This document shows, in pieces, positions 55,466-64,000 of a DNA stretch of 64,000 bases. The notes under the pieces are model-generated. The model worked only from the letters and a program-made list of their open reading frames with translations. It did no database searches and was not told where the DNA came from. This DNA is from Isoetes taiwanensis (taxonomy: Eukaryota > Streptophyta > Lycopodiopsida > Isoetales > Isoetaceae): NCBI GenBank assembly GCA_021234155.1, contig JAJEKV010000079.1, forward strand, positions 1,430,789 to 1,494,788, in the 5' to 3' direction. Both the position numbers and the translations under genes were made by a program. Every line of letters begins with the position of its first letter. Position 1 is the first letter of the stretch.

Positions 55466-56161
55466 TCAAAACACGGCCCAAAATGAAAATGAGTCCTTCA
55501 AGTATCTCATGATCCTTTTTACACTTTTCCAATGTTCAGTACCTGGATCTGACATGAATTGTGAAGTAACTCCCACTAAATAGGCTAAATCTGGTCGGGT
55601 ACAAACCATCGCATATATCAGACTGCCAATCACTTGCCTATATGGAATTGCTTGCATATTGTCAAACTCTTCTTGTGTTTTCGGCGATTGATCCTTGGAC
55701 AGTTTCAGACCTGTTTCCATGGGTGTACTAACAGGTTTACAGTCTGCCATGCCATACCGAGCAAGCATCTCATGAATATAACGACTCTGAGACATCATCA
55801 GCTTCTTACTCCCCCTGTCTCGAGTCACTTGTATTCCTAAGCAATAGTGAATCTCTCCTAAGTCTGACATTTCAAACCGGGCACACAATTGCTGCTTGAC
55901 TGCTTGCAAAGCTTTGAGACATGGACTTAAAAGGATGCAATCGTCAACATACAACGCCACCATGACAAATGTGCGCTGCCCAGATTGCCGCACATACACA
56001 TTTGAGTCTGCTTCATTACGCTCAAAGCCCAAACTAAGCAAATAACGATCAATCAGATGGTACCACATTCGGGGTGACTGTTTTAGCCCATAAATAGCTC
56101 GATTAAGTTTGCAGACCAAGTGTTCTGCACCGTCTTCTACATACCCTTCTGGTTGATGCAT
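55466..56161 (-). CDS. Copia reverse transcriptase, C-terminal part (frameshifted from upstream ORF)
   Basis: It continues the polyprotein in another frame: 'MHQPEGYVEDGAEHLVCKLN', 'AIYGLKQSPRMWYHLID', catalytic 'MVALYVDDCILLS' and 'KPVSTPMETGLKLS'. The frame ends at 55466 inside what should be the RT-RNase H connection (RIMRYLKDSFSFWAVF, where LxFG is usual). All RT catalytic motifs downstream of the first Asp motif are present, so the polymerase was active until recently. Confidence 0.92.
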   Translation of the reverse strand: MHQPEGYVEDGAEHLVCKLNRAIYGLKQSPRMWYHLIDRYLLSLGFERNEADSNVYVRQSGQRTFVMVALYVDDCILLSPCLKALQAVKQQLCARFEMSDLGEIHYCLGIQVTRDRGSKKLMMSQSRYIHEMLARYGMADCKPVSTPMETGLKLSKDQSPKTQEEFDNMQAIPYRQVIGSLIYAMVCTRPDLAYLVGVTSQFMSDPGTEHWKSVKRIMRYLKDSFSFWAVF

Positions 56162-59100
56162 ATAAATGTCTCTCCATTCAAGAACGCGGTCTTAACATCC
56201 ATCTGATGCACTTCAAGGTCAAGAATGGCAGCTAAATTTAACAGGGCCCTGATGGAAACAAGTTTTACTACTGGAGAAAAGGTTTCAGTGAAATCCAAAC
56301 CAGCAACTTGTGTGAACCCTCGAGCAACCAGGCATGCCTTAAAATGTTCTATAGACCCATGAGCTGTATATTTGACCTTAAACAACCACTTACAGCTGAT
56401 TGCTTGTCTGCCAGGCGGAAGAGGAACTAACCGCCAAGTTTGATTTCGTTGAAGGGACTGAAATTCAGCATCAACAGCAGCCTGCCATTCATTTGCATAT
56501 GGTCCAGTCATGGCTTCCTTCAAAGAATTAGGTTCTATGATGATGGGACTGGTGGAGGCCATAAGCATTCGCCGCTTCCTTACTAGCACCTGTGCCGCAG
56601 ATTCACGTGCTTTGGTAGTGGGCCTGCTCACCCTTCCAGATTTTGTCACATAAGGTTCAATCCAGAGAGCTCCCCCTGGATTAGATGGAGATCTAGATGA
56701 ACTGCCATGACTAGCAAATGGCATTGGAGTCTCCTGCCCTGTGTCATGCTGTAATAAAGGTCTTTGAGGACCAAAATCGGGACCAGTTTGTTGCCCTTGT
56801 GAAGAACCTGCTCCTGCTGTCCCATTTGGAATATCCATTGGTATTTCTTCAAGAACATTATCATCATCCATGATGACTGCATCAATGGCGGCGACAGGCG
56901 AGATTACAGCAGCACCTAAGAGATCTTTATACATTAAATGCTCTCGAAATATAACATCCCTGCTGTAAAAAATCCTTCTTGCTTGTGCTCCATACAGTTT
57001 ATATCCTCGCCCATCTTCCGTATAGCCCAATAGAAATGAAACTTCAGCTTTCAGATCTAACTTTTTACGTTTCTTATCTGGGATATGGGCATAAACTAAG
57101 CAGCCAAACACCCTGAGTCTACCAATATTGGGCTTCTGTCCTGACCAGACTTCATCCGGGGTCAGACCATGACTAGACGCAAGCACTTTGTTGCGTGTAT
57201 AGGCTGCTGTAAGCACTGCATCTCCCCAAAAGTGCTTTGGAAGGCCTGAGCATGCTAACATACACCTAGCAGCCTCTACAAGTGTTCTATTCATTCGCTC
57301 CGCAAGCCCATTCAATTCAGGTGTATATGGAGTGGTTAATAGCTGCTTAATTCCTTGCTCTTGACAAAAGGAAACAAAAGCATTAGATATGTACTCACCT
57401 CCATTATCGCTTCGCAATGCTTGAATGCGTTGAGATGTCTCAACGTGAACTTGGGCAGCATAAATTTTGAACTTGGACAATGCCTCCGACTTTCTGGCCA
57501 TCAAATACACCGTAACCTTCCTTAAGAAATCATCTATAAAGGTTATGATATACTTCTTATGATCACTGGTCTCTACGGGCATTGGGCCACACACATCACC
57601 ATGAATAAGCTCCAACGGTGCAGATGCTCTCTTATTCATGCCCTTCTTGAATGATCTTCTATGCTGCTTCCCAAGTACACAAGCATCACATTCAGCTGGT
57701 TGTCCATTATTTGTCAGTAACATGCCGTCCACTAGCTGCCTGCGGTACATCTCAATTATGGTCTGAGGATTAAGATGTGCAAGCCGTCTATGCCAAATAT
57801 TCAAGTGAATGCCTTTTTCATGTGCCATCAACATGTAATCTGCACTGATCTGCTGCTTCACTTCTGTCACACGGGCATCAAGACGGTATAAGGATGCATA
57901 CCGCACTCCTTTTGCTACAACTGTTCTGTCCCTTGCCAATACTGTACAGCCAATATTATCAAACCATAGTGAATACCCCAAATCTGCAAGAGCACCAACA
58001 GAAAGTAGAGTTTTGGTGATTCCTGGAACAAAAAACACTTTTTGTATGATTCTTGTACTTCCAGAGGCAAGCGTGATGTGTATGCTGCCCACTCCAAGAA
58101 TGAGATGACCAAAATCATCCCCTAACATCACTTTCCTTGCTCCTGCAGCTGGTTTCAATTCCTGGAAATATTTTTCTACGGGACACATGTGTTGAGTTGC
58201 GCCGGAGTCTATCCAAATGACTTCTTGTTCACTGGCAACACTATCATCACTGACTGCCATGAAACTTCTTTCTGCTTGCACATCCTTCTTATTAACTGTG
58301 AAAGCCATGAAATTTCTTTCTTCCTCCATATCTGCAGCGAATGCTCTATTCTTCCCTTTTTCTAAACGAGTTGGACATTCTCGTGCATAGTGACCAGGCT
58401 GCTTACATGCATTACATACTCCTTTTCTTTTGTTACTCTTGGAAAAACTTTTCCTTGGAGGCTTGCTGGAGGATGCTGTACGAGTTTGGCTGCTGCTTGA
58501 TCCTTCACTCTTATTAAACTTAGATGACACATTCTCATTTCCTCTCTTCCATCCCTGAGATTTATGCTTTGCAAACATTGCAACTGAGGACGTGTCTTCT
58601 TCCTTTAACCTCCGCTCTTCTTCAAGCAAAGAAGCTATAATCTGATCAAGCGTAAGACTCTGTACTATCTGCAAGGTTGTAACAGCATTATTGAATGATG
58701 GTGGAAGACTATTGAATAATACTGCTCTTGCATCCTCATCATCCACTTTTGCATTTATTCCAGCCAATTGATGGAGCAAAGATCGCATCTTATTGATATG
58801 CTCTGCCAAGTTTCCTCCTTCCTGCATCTCCAGATCAAATAATTGCTTCTTGAGAAGCATTTTGGAATGCTTAGCTCCAAATATCTGCTCCAAAGTATCC
58901 CATACTTCCTTGGCATTCTTCGAGAAATCAATATGGTGGATATGAGCATCTCCAAGTGCAAGGCCAATCATAGCCATTGCTTTTCTGTTCGTCTTCTGCC
59001 ATTTTGATAATTCTGTAGCTTCTGATGGCTTCTTTTCTGAATCATCAACGACCCCAAACAGATCTTTTTCAATGAGATGGAATTTCAATTTGACTTGCCA

Positions 59101-59163
59101 GGTATGAAAATTTCTTCCGTTGAACTTTTCAATTACATACTTTCCCCCAGCAATTGATTCCAT
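56137..59163 (-). CDS. Copia gag-protease-integrase-RT (N-terminal part of polyprotein)
   Basis: A 1008-codon frame starting MESIAGGKYVIEKFNG. In order: gag (UBN2-type 'HTWQVKLKFHLIEKDLFGVV'); CCHC knuckle from C250 (CNACKQPGHYAREC); aspartic protease at D319 (WIDSGATQHMC); GAG-pre-integrase 'WHRRLAHLNPQTI'; integrase core D523, D586, E622, the last two with D-35-E spacing (SDNGGEY, NGLAERMNR); the start of reverse transcriptase ('SCKWLFKVKYTAHGS', 'QMDVKTAFLNGE'). It ends abruptly after FLNGE through a frameshift near 56165-56175, where a few bases appear to be missing before the conserved IYMHQPEGY motif. Protease, integrase and gag look intact. Confidence 0.95.
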   Translation of the reverse strand: MESIAGGKYVIEKFNGRNFHTWQVKLKFHLIEKDLFGVVDDSEKKPSEATELSKWQKTNRKAMAMIGLALGDAHIHHIDFSKNAKEVWDTLEQIFGAKHSKMLLKKQLFDLEMQEGGNLAEHINKMRSLLHQLAGINAKVDDEDARAVLFNSLPPSFNNAVTTLQIVQSLTLDQIIASLLEEERRLKEEDTSSVAMFAKHKSQGWKRGNENVSSKFNKSEGSSSSQTRTASSSKPPRKSFSKSNKRKGVCNACKQPGHYARECPTRLEKGKNRAFAADMEEERNFMAFTVNKKDVQAERSFMAVSDDSVASEQEVIWIDSGATQHMCPVEKYFQELKPAAGARKVMLGDDFGHLILGVGSIHITLASGSTRIIQKVFFVPGITKTLLSVGALADLGYSLWFDNIGCTVLARDRTVVAKGVRYASLYRLDARVTEVKQQISADYMLMAHEKGIHLNIWHRRLAHLNPQTIIEMYRRQLVDGMLLTNNGQPAECDACVLGKQHRRSFKKGMNKRASAPLELIHGDVCGPMPVETSDHKKYIITFIDDFLRKVTVYLMARKSEALSKFKIYAAQVHVETSQRIQALRSDNGGEYISNAFVSFCQEQGIKQLLTTPYTPELNGLAERMNRTLVEAARCMLACSGLPKHFWGDAVLTAAYTRNKVLASSHGLTPDEVWSGQKPNIGRLRVFGCLVYAHIPDKKRKKLDLKAEVSFLLGYTEDGRGYKLYGAQARRIFYSRDVIFREHLMYKDLLGAAVISPVAAIDAVIMDDDNVLEEIPMDIPNGTAGAGSSQGQQTGPDFGPQRPLLQHDTGQETPMPFASHGSSSRSPSNPGGALWIEPYVTKSGRVSRPTTKARESAAQVLVRKRRMLMASTSPIIIEPNSLKEAMTGPYANEWQAAVDAEFQSLQRNQTWRLVPLPPGRQAISCKWLFKVKYTAHGSIEHFKACLVARGFTQVAGLDFTETFSPVVKLVSIRALLNLAAILDLEVHQMDVKTAFLNGETFICINQKGM

Positions 59164-59331
59164 TCTTCTAACTCTAGCCTAATACTGCAAACGATGGAAG
59201 ACACTGATTCTCTTCTTCTTCTTTATCTTCTTCAATCTCCTTTGCACAAGTTTCTGGTTCAAACGGTTGATTGCCCTTTGAACCCTAAGCGCTTGAACTA
59301 ACTCCTTCTCCTTGCTATGCCCCATCGTAAA

Positions 59332-59343
59332 GCTCTGATACCA
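59332..59343 (-). promoter_or_regulatory. Primer-binding site, initiator tRNA-Met type
   Basis: Read on the minus strand, TGGTATCAGAGC immediately follows the 5' LTR. This is the standard plant copia primer site complementary to the 3' end of initiator methionine tRNA. Confidence 0.95.
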
Positions 59344-59572
59344 TCTTACAAATCAGAGGATAATAATAGGAGAAATATCTATTGATGGATAGACAAGAAT
59401 AGCCCTTGCCGTGGCTCACAACGAAATATAGAGAGGTTCAATTGAATTTGGTTACATCCGTTTCTTTCCTTTATCAGAGTAGTTACGCCCTTTGGCAACA
59501 GCCACGTCTAGTGGCTTAGATGTGGCATCCACGTCGGAGGATGACGATGGACTTCGGGACATATTCTCAACA
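59344..59572 (-). repeat. 5' LTR of copia element
   Basis: 229-bp direct repeat of 54721-54949. At only 229 bp it is a short LTR for a copia element. It lies at the high-coordinate end because the element is on the minus strand. Confidence 0.93.
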
Positions 59573-59577
59573 TTGAT

Positions 59578-60591
59578 GAAGGACAGAGCGATCCTTTCAT
59601 GTTGTAGATATGGTGCCATTTTTTTGTCGATTTTATGTTAAGAAGTCCGTTACACAGAAGGGATTTAGAGCAGCAAAGTGAATGGATGAGATCCAAGGTT
59701 GCGTTACAAGCTCTACCCTTATTGGGTTCTCGGTTATCAGAGAAGCAACGGATTAAAATGCTGCATTTGTCTGATTTGGGGGTTTACATAGGGTTAATGC
59801 GGCATGCAGGGAGAAGATGGCATAGCCAGAAATTTGAAAGTAAACTCTGTTTTATGTTTAGAGTGTAGTGGGAAACCGGAAGCTCTGCGGCTATGGCGAA
59901 GAGCCGCCTGAGGGAGGTTGGAAAATAGAGCATTAAATTTACCTGCCGGATTCAAATGGATCATTTTGCAGCTCCTTCGGCCGTGCATTCGGTTCCTTCT
60001 CTAGATCCCTGCCGCTTGATTATTCAACAAAATTCTAGATGGGTTTAGTTCGACAATTCAATCAGAACACAGCATGGCGTGAAGCTTCACACAGACGGAT
60101 TTCCATACAGCAGGATCTTCACTAATTCTTAACCGAGTGAATCCTATTGTTTACAAACAAGGCTATTAAATGTGCTTTTTGTTAGTTCAAGCTGCTAAAA
60201 TTGAATAATTGCACCTGAACTTGCATATGCCGCCCACAAGAATCGAGCCCACTGAACCATGCATGCTAGTGCTGGAGGAGAGATGAGTACATGCAATAGA
60301 AGAGATGAGCACATGCAAGGAGTGAGAGCAACATAGGCAGCGAGATCCCGACAGAGGGCATAGGAAAGACAATAACCAACCCCAGAGAGAACGAAGAAAT
60401 CAGAGCTAAAAGTTCACAAATCCAGATGCTATCGAAAGTTTGTAATATGGCCAAAAAGCATCAACACAAACAGCGAGATTGATAAGAGAGCGTAATACAA
60501 GCAGCATAGAAAGAACAAGAATCGAAGTAAAATTGCACAAATCAAGCGGATAGCGAAATAAAAAAAAAAAAGCTTGATGAGAGAGACGCAC
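59578..60591. other. No confirmed gene; possible intron of the 60.6-kb candidate
   Basis: A 77-codon plus-strand ORF at 59635-59868 and minus-strand ORFs at 60187-60454 are not recognised. If the exon at 60592-60717 is real, this stretch and the copia insertion would lie downstream of it on the same strand. Confidence 0.25.
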
Positions 60592-60717
60592 CTTCCCGAG
60601 GATGATCAAGGAAAAACTCGCCAAGAAGAAGGCTGACATGATGAGGCTGAGAAACGATACAATAGTGATGACGGACAAGAGATTCGATGAAGAGAAAACC
60701 ATTTTGGATAGGGGCAT
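60592..60717 (-). CDS. Possible first exon encoding a hydrophobic N-terminus
   Basis: On the minus strand a TATA-like 'gctatatatgtg' (about 60808-60797) is followed by ATG at 60717-60715. The frame then reads 42 codons ('MPLSKMVFSSSNLLSVITIV', then a Leu/Ile/Phe-rich membrane-spanning segment ending 'ASFSLIILGK') to a consensus donor GGGAAG|GTGCGT, with the exon ending in phase 0 at 60592. The signals line up, but no downstream exon can be identified and no family recognised. It could be a signal-anchor of a small membrane or secreted protein, or a coincidence. Confidence 0.3.
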
Positions 60718-60869
60718 CTGGGACGAGGGAAGCAATGGGCACGAAAAGAGAAGCTGTTGTGAGAAGATGTTGATAACCAGCCAGAAGAATGAAGAACACA
60801 TATATAGCTGCTCGTCCCATCCTAGAATGCCGATCCTAGGGCTCGGATCGATGCCATTATTTTAAATTA

Positions 60870-63095
60870 CAATATTTCTGCAATTCTACCAGATGGTAAT
60901 ATGAAATTCCAAAATCTCATATCTCGAATCTTTGTTCTTGTCAATTAAAATTACAGGCTTCTACTGGTTTTGCAAGAGTTTATCAGGTTTAGCATGTCTT
61001 ATAGAGTTGTATGCTGCCGAACAACCAAAATCTGACATGCCTCTTTGTGATTTTCCCAAGCTTATGGTACGTTGGACCTCTTTGCGAATGAAAGGATCCT
61101 CTCTGATTTGCTTACAATGAATGTTATGTGCCAACATATTATTATTAGTAGTCAATTCTCATTGCCTATTTGACACTTGGTTGTGAAATGATTGAATTGA
61201 TGCCTAATGTATTCCATACTGATTACAATTATCATTTTCTTGGTTAGACTAAAAATGGAAGGTCAACCTATCAATTTACTATAGAGTACATAAGCCTATG
61301 AAATATTAACTGCTACCAATGGAAGTGGGTGATCCTCTCTGCAAAATTGGCATTCAAAGTTCACGAGAGGATGGTGCATCTAGTTGATGCAAGAGAGGAG
61401 ATGGAATAATTTAATCTTATATTCAGCTAAAGGAGCTTTAGATTTGCAGATTTGTAGTTTAGGATCTCTTTGAATCAATGGATTGAAGGTACAATGTGAT
61501 TTCAATGAATTCGAAATTCTTCATCACAAATAAATGAAGTTGACACTACGTTTTATCCTATATTTGTTGCTCTATGCTTATTCATAAGGTTCAAAAGTTG
61601 TGGAAGGCGTATTTTATAACTTAACATTTTATAAGATTTAAGGTATGTATCCGTATTATGAATCTGATGGTGGACTGTGGAGTCCGAGTTTTTTGGGAGG
61701 AGGGTTTCACGAGTTGTATGTTGAGGTGATAATCGACTGTTGACGACCAATTTTGTGCTCCAGATTTCGCTGCAGGGGCACCTAGGCGCTCCGGCGAGGG
61801 GGTCGGCATGTCAGATTTGAAGCTCGGTTCTGGTTTGCCATTAAGAGCTCTTCTTGGACCGAATATAGCTTCAAGAAATTCATTGTTGTCCTAAACGGCT
61901 CCGCCAGGGTCTTCACATGCAATCCTTCTTGGCCGATGCACCTAATTAGAGCAACATTGATGCGTCTGTTATTCAAGAGGTAGGATATTTTATGACATAT
62001 AACTTCGATTTAGCAGATACACTATTTTATATGTGCGCAGATAAGCATTCGTTTGCTTTGAAATTTTCTAGAACAATACACAAGGGCTACGAATTTGTAA
62101 TGGCTTTGTTGCCCGTTTACCTGTATAGCATAACTGAAACATGTTTGCTTGTTCATCTTTGATTTTTCATTTGTATTCAAAGTTGATGCATGCTTACATA
62201 GTTACAGGCTGGTTAGGTCTGCTGCTAGGTAATAGGTGTAGCGTTCCACAGCTTTTGAACCTTATAGCCATTTGAAAATTAAATTTCATGTATCTTATAG
62301 TTTGTGGTTGGGAAGTAGTGATGCATTTTAGCAAGAGAACTGCAAACAGGATAATTGACACAGTGATTTTTATTGTGAATGTACAGATTGACAACGTTCA
62401 GGGAGATTGGCAAAGAATGTGTGGCCATGATGCTCTATTAAGATACAAGTTACATCTGAAATATTTGAGCTACTTGCTTTGTGGTTTTGGCAGGCACATG
62501 TAAACGGACATGGTTATGATTTAATACAGGTATGGATTGCTGGCTGAAGTTCTGCAGGTTTGCATGCAGAATAAGGTTGTCGGAATGGGAACCACGACTT
62601 CTGTTGAATGTTTGATTTCTAGGTGTAGAGGGTGTGTGCCTGCTTGCAGGTCTTATGGCTCTGCCTAGTCTGGCAAGGGGTTCAAATCCCCGTAATTGCA
62701 TGTCTTTTATCCCATTTAGTCATGTGTTTGTCTCCAACTTCTTATTTTGGCAAAACTGATTACATGAGGATCAAGTTCCAAATTTATTTTGGGAATACTA
62801 CAATAGAGTGTTACATTTCCAAACTTTTATAATTCTCAATTTTAGGTCTCGCTAAATTCTTTGCCTTTTTGTCGATTCTCACCTTAGAGATGTTTTTTCT
62901 TAGCTAATAGTCACACACAATGTTCTATTATGACATGATGTAATGTGGAACGTCAATATGTAGCAAAATAACAGGGAGTTCCAGGAAGATTTGATATGAA
63001 TGTAAAAATAACAATTCCTGAAACCATAGACCATATATCCTTAAAACAATTGAATAAGTTGTTAAAAAAAAAACATAGGTTCAAGATAAAAAATA
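60870..63095. other. No confirmed gene
   Basis: At 61776-61979 an exon-like stretch (preceded by 'tttcgctgcag' and followed by 'caagag|gtagga') exists on the plus strand, and a 64-codon ORF 'MNNRRINVALIRCIGQEGL...' overlaps on the minus strand; neither is recognised. Near 62660-62695, 'ggttcaaatcccc' is B-box-like but lacks a matching A box or cloverleaf. The remainder is AT-rich. Confidence 0.3.
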
Positions 63096-63102
63096 ATTAC
63101 AT

Positions 63103-63385
63103 TAGCTCACTGGATATATTGGTTAAAGTAGTCTTATTAAGAAATTAAGTTATTCTGGTAGAGGTTCGAGCCCCCGTATTTCATATTCTAAAAAAGTTTT
63201 AGGCAATGCCGCATAGAGATTCGATATTCCCTCAAAACCTTAGGCGATCATAGGAGCCTCCAATCATAAATGACTATAAATGACTATAAGCAAAATGAGA
63301 GGTGCCCAGAGGCCCCAACATACGATCTGGATCGTAGGATCGACGAATTCGACGACTGTGGGTAGTCCAGGATGCACCTCGTTTA
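63103..63385 (+). mobile_element. SINE-like element, copy 2
   Basis: It starts with a pol III A-box-like TAGCTCACTGGATATATTGG at 63103, with a B box GGTTCGAGCCC at 63163, then 'cccgtatttcatattctaaa'. The reverse complement of 20706-21018 matches the same order: B box, 'gtattt(c/t)atattctaaa', 'ttaggc(a/g)', 'ccttaggcg', 'ggcgcctccc/gaggctcc' region and the terminal 'gtaggatcgacg'. The A-B spacing (about 60) is longer than in most tRNAs, suggesting a long variable arm or an insertion. No protein is encoded. Confidence 0.7.
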
Positions 63386-63389
63386 GTTA

Positions 63390-63500
63390 TTACGTCGGAT
63401 AGAGTTTTTTTGAACTCAAAACTTAAACAAAAAAGAGAGATATATTTTGGATAGAGTTTTTTTGAACTCAAAACTTATTAAAAAGAGAAAGATATTACAA
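63390..63500. repeat. Two-copy tandem repeat of about 54 bp after the SINE
   Basis: 'ggatagagtttttttgaac' + 'tcaaaactta' + 'aa(c/a)aaaaaagagagatat' occurs at about 63394 and again at about 63449. The repeat begins just beyond the SINE body and may represent its duplicated 3' tail. Confidence 0.8.
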
Positions 63501-63915
63501 GAAAATACTAAGGAGGATGGAAATAACCCCAAATCTCATCCTTCACATCAAGATGCAACTTCGAAGTCAAACATTTGATCATAAACATGCATCAGGGCCA
63601 TCCTTCTTAATAGCCTGTCCTAAGATTTTCATTCTAGGAATGAATCTAAGACGTTGATTCAACATGTTTGGGCCGTAACAGACTGGCTGAAAGTGTTATC
63701 ACCTTAACAACCTGGCCCTCAAGTTTTAATGCTGAGATCTAATCTCGGCCATCGGTTGTAGTGGTGTTACCCACCAATAACACATTAAAAAACTCATAAA
63801 CACCTAGTTTGTTATGTCAAATGGCTCCATAAACACCTAGCTTTGTTATGAAAACCACCATAAGACCACCATAAAACTCTCGGGCCTAGGTTGTTAAGGC
63901 AGATAACACCCTAGA
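63501..63915. other. No gene; AACA/GTTAT-rich repeated phrases
   Basis: 'ataaacacctag(c)tttgttatg' occurs twice (about 63795 and 63829). 'gtgttat' and 'ataacac' recur in both orientations, consistent with a foldback-rich repeat continuing past the right edge of the window. Confidence 0.5.
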
Positions 63916-63919
63916 ACTC

Positions 63920-63988
63920 GGGTGTTATGCCCTACTATAACAAACTCGGACCTCCGGCCCTCGTTTGTTATGATAGGGCATAACACCC
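63920..63988. repeat. Inverted repeat, 26-bp arms
   Basis: Arms 63920-63945 and 63963-63988 (starting GGGTGTTATGCCCTA) are complementary with two mismatches around a 17-base GC-rich spacer. It could be a terminal or internal foldback of an element continuing beyond the window. Confidence 0.85.
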
Positions 63989-64000
63989 TCATTCCAGGGT

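Larger units (their letters stand above)
54716..59577 (-). mobile_element. Young Ty1/copia LTR retrotransposon
   Basis: Complete element on the minus strand: 229-bp LTRs at 54721-54949 and 59344-59572, and target duplications TTGAT at 54716-54720 and 59573-59577. I see three transitions between the LTRs (about 1.3%), so insertion was recent. A tRNA-Met primer site adjoins the 5' LTR and a purine tract adjoins the 3' LTR. The polyprotein has gag, protease, integrase, reverse transcriptase and RNase H in copia order but is frameshifted. LTRs begin TGTTGAGAATATG; the other end reads TTGTAAGA and not the usual CA. Confidence 0.95.

Noticed and set aside
60601-60865. Plus-strand 87-codon Lys/Glu-rich ORF
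   Set aside because: It lies opposite the minus-strand exon candidate and has no recognisable family.
63103-63180. Functional tRNA gene
   Set aside because: The A and B boxes are too far apart, no matching acceptor stem is visible, and the segment is part of a repeat present twice.

Overview
The window looks like nuclear DNA from a land plant with a large, repeat-rich genome. The evidence is a Ty3 chromovirus, a Ty1/copia element with a plant-type initiator-tRNA primer site, decayed leucine-rich-repeat receptor and pentatricopeptide-repeat (PPR) gene fragments, a DUF4283 coding unit and several non-LTR retrotransposons. A gymnosperm or fern-like genome is plausible, but the sequence does not settle the species. 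No intact housekeeping gene is certain. The best single-exon host candidate is a 199-codon ORF at 27080-27679.

Layout. 1.2-4.1 kb: a decayed gag-only retroelement with three zinc knuckles. 4.5-5.1 and 7.25-7.5 kb: pyrimidine-rich degenerate repeats. 9.95-10.45 kb: a cluster of short palindromes. 10.5-17.95 kb: a minus-strand DUF4283 retro-copy with a poly(A) tail, split by a very young chromovirus (11040-16750; 534-bp LTRs with 3 differences; target duplication GCTTG). 18.3-19.4 kb: a dispersed repeat, an LRR fragment and a small tandem repeat. 20.7-25 kb: a SINE-like copy followed by a mosaic of shuffled, foldback-rich repeats. 26-27.7 kb: a LINE tail, a 338-bp-offset duplication and the 199-codon ORF. 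29.4-35.3 kb: PPR and LRR pseudogene fragments, a 186-bp Tourist-like MITE and the inverted partner of the 18.3-kb repeat. 37.1-42.4 kb: a GC-rich, frameshifted LINE with endonuclease and reverse transcriptase remnants. 44.2-45.4 kb: a possible decayed transposase N-terminus. 45.8-47.7 kb: a long palindrome, paired direct repeats and a hairpin cluster. 48.1-48.8 kb: a short LINE derivative that joins an ORF1 directly to a LINE 3' end. 50.6-54.3 kb: small duplications and a 64-bp foldback. 54.7-59.6 kb: a young Ty1/copia element on the minus strand (229-bp LTRs with 3 differences; target duplication TTGAT). 60.6-60.8 kb: a possible first exon. 63.1-63.5 kb: a second SINE-like copy. 63.9 kb: an inverted repeat.

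How the parts relate. Mobile elements nested in, or leaving copies around, decayed host sequence explain most of the window. The most coherent new signal is a shared LINE 3'-terminal module: a foldback hairpin and/or a short GGTCCCA...TTGG...CC block, usually followed by a microsatellite tail. It occurs at about five places in both orientations, including on an ORF1-only derivative. This suggests a family whose 3' end is recognised in trans and whose tails seed different microsatellites. A two-copy SINE-like family with RNA polymerase III box-like sequences is the second candidate.
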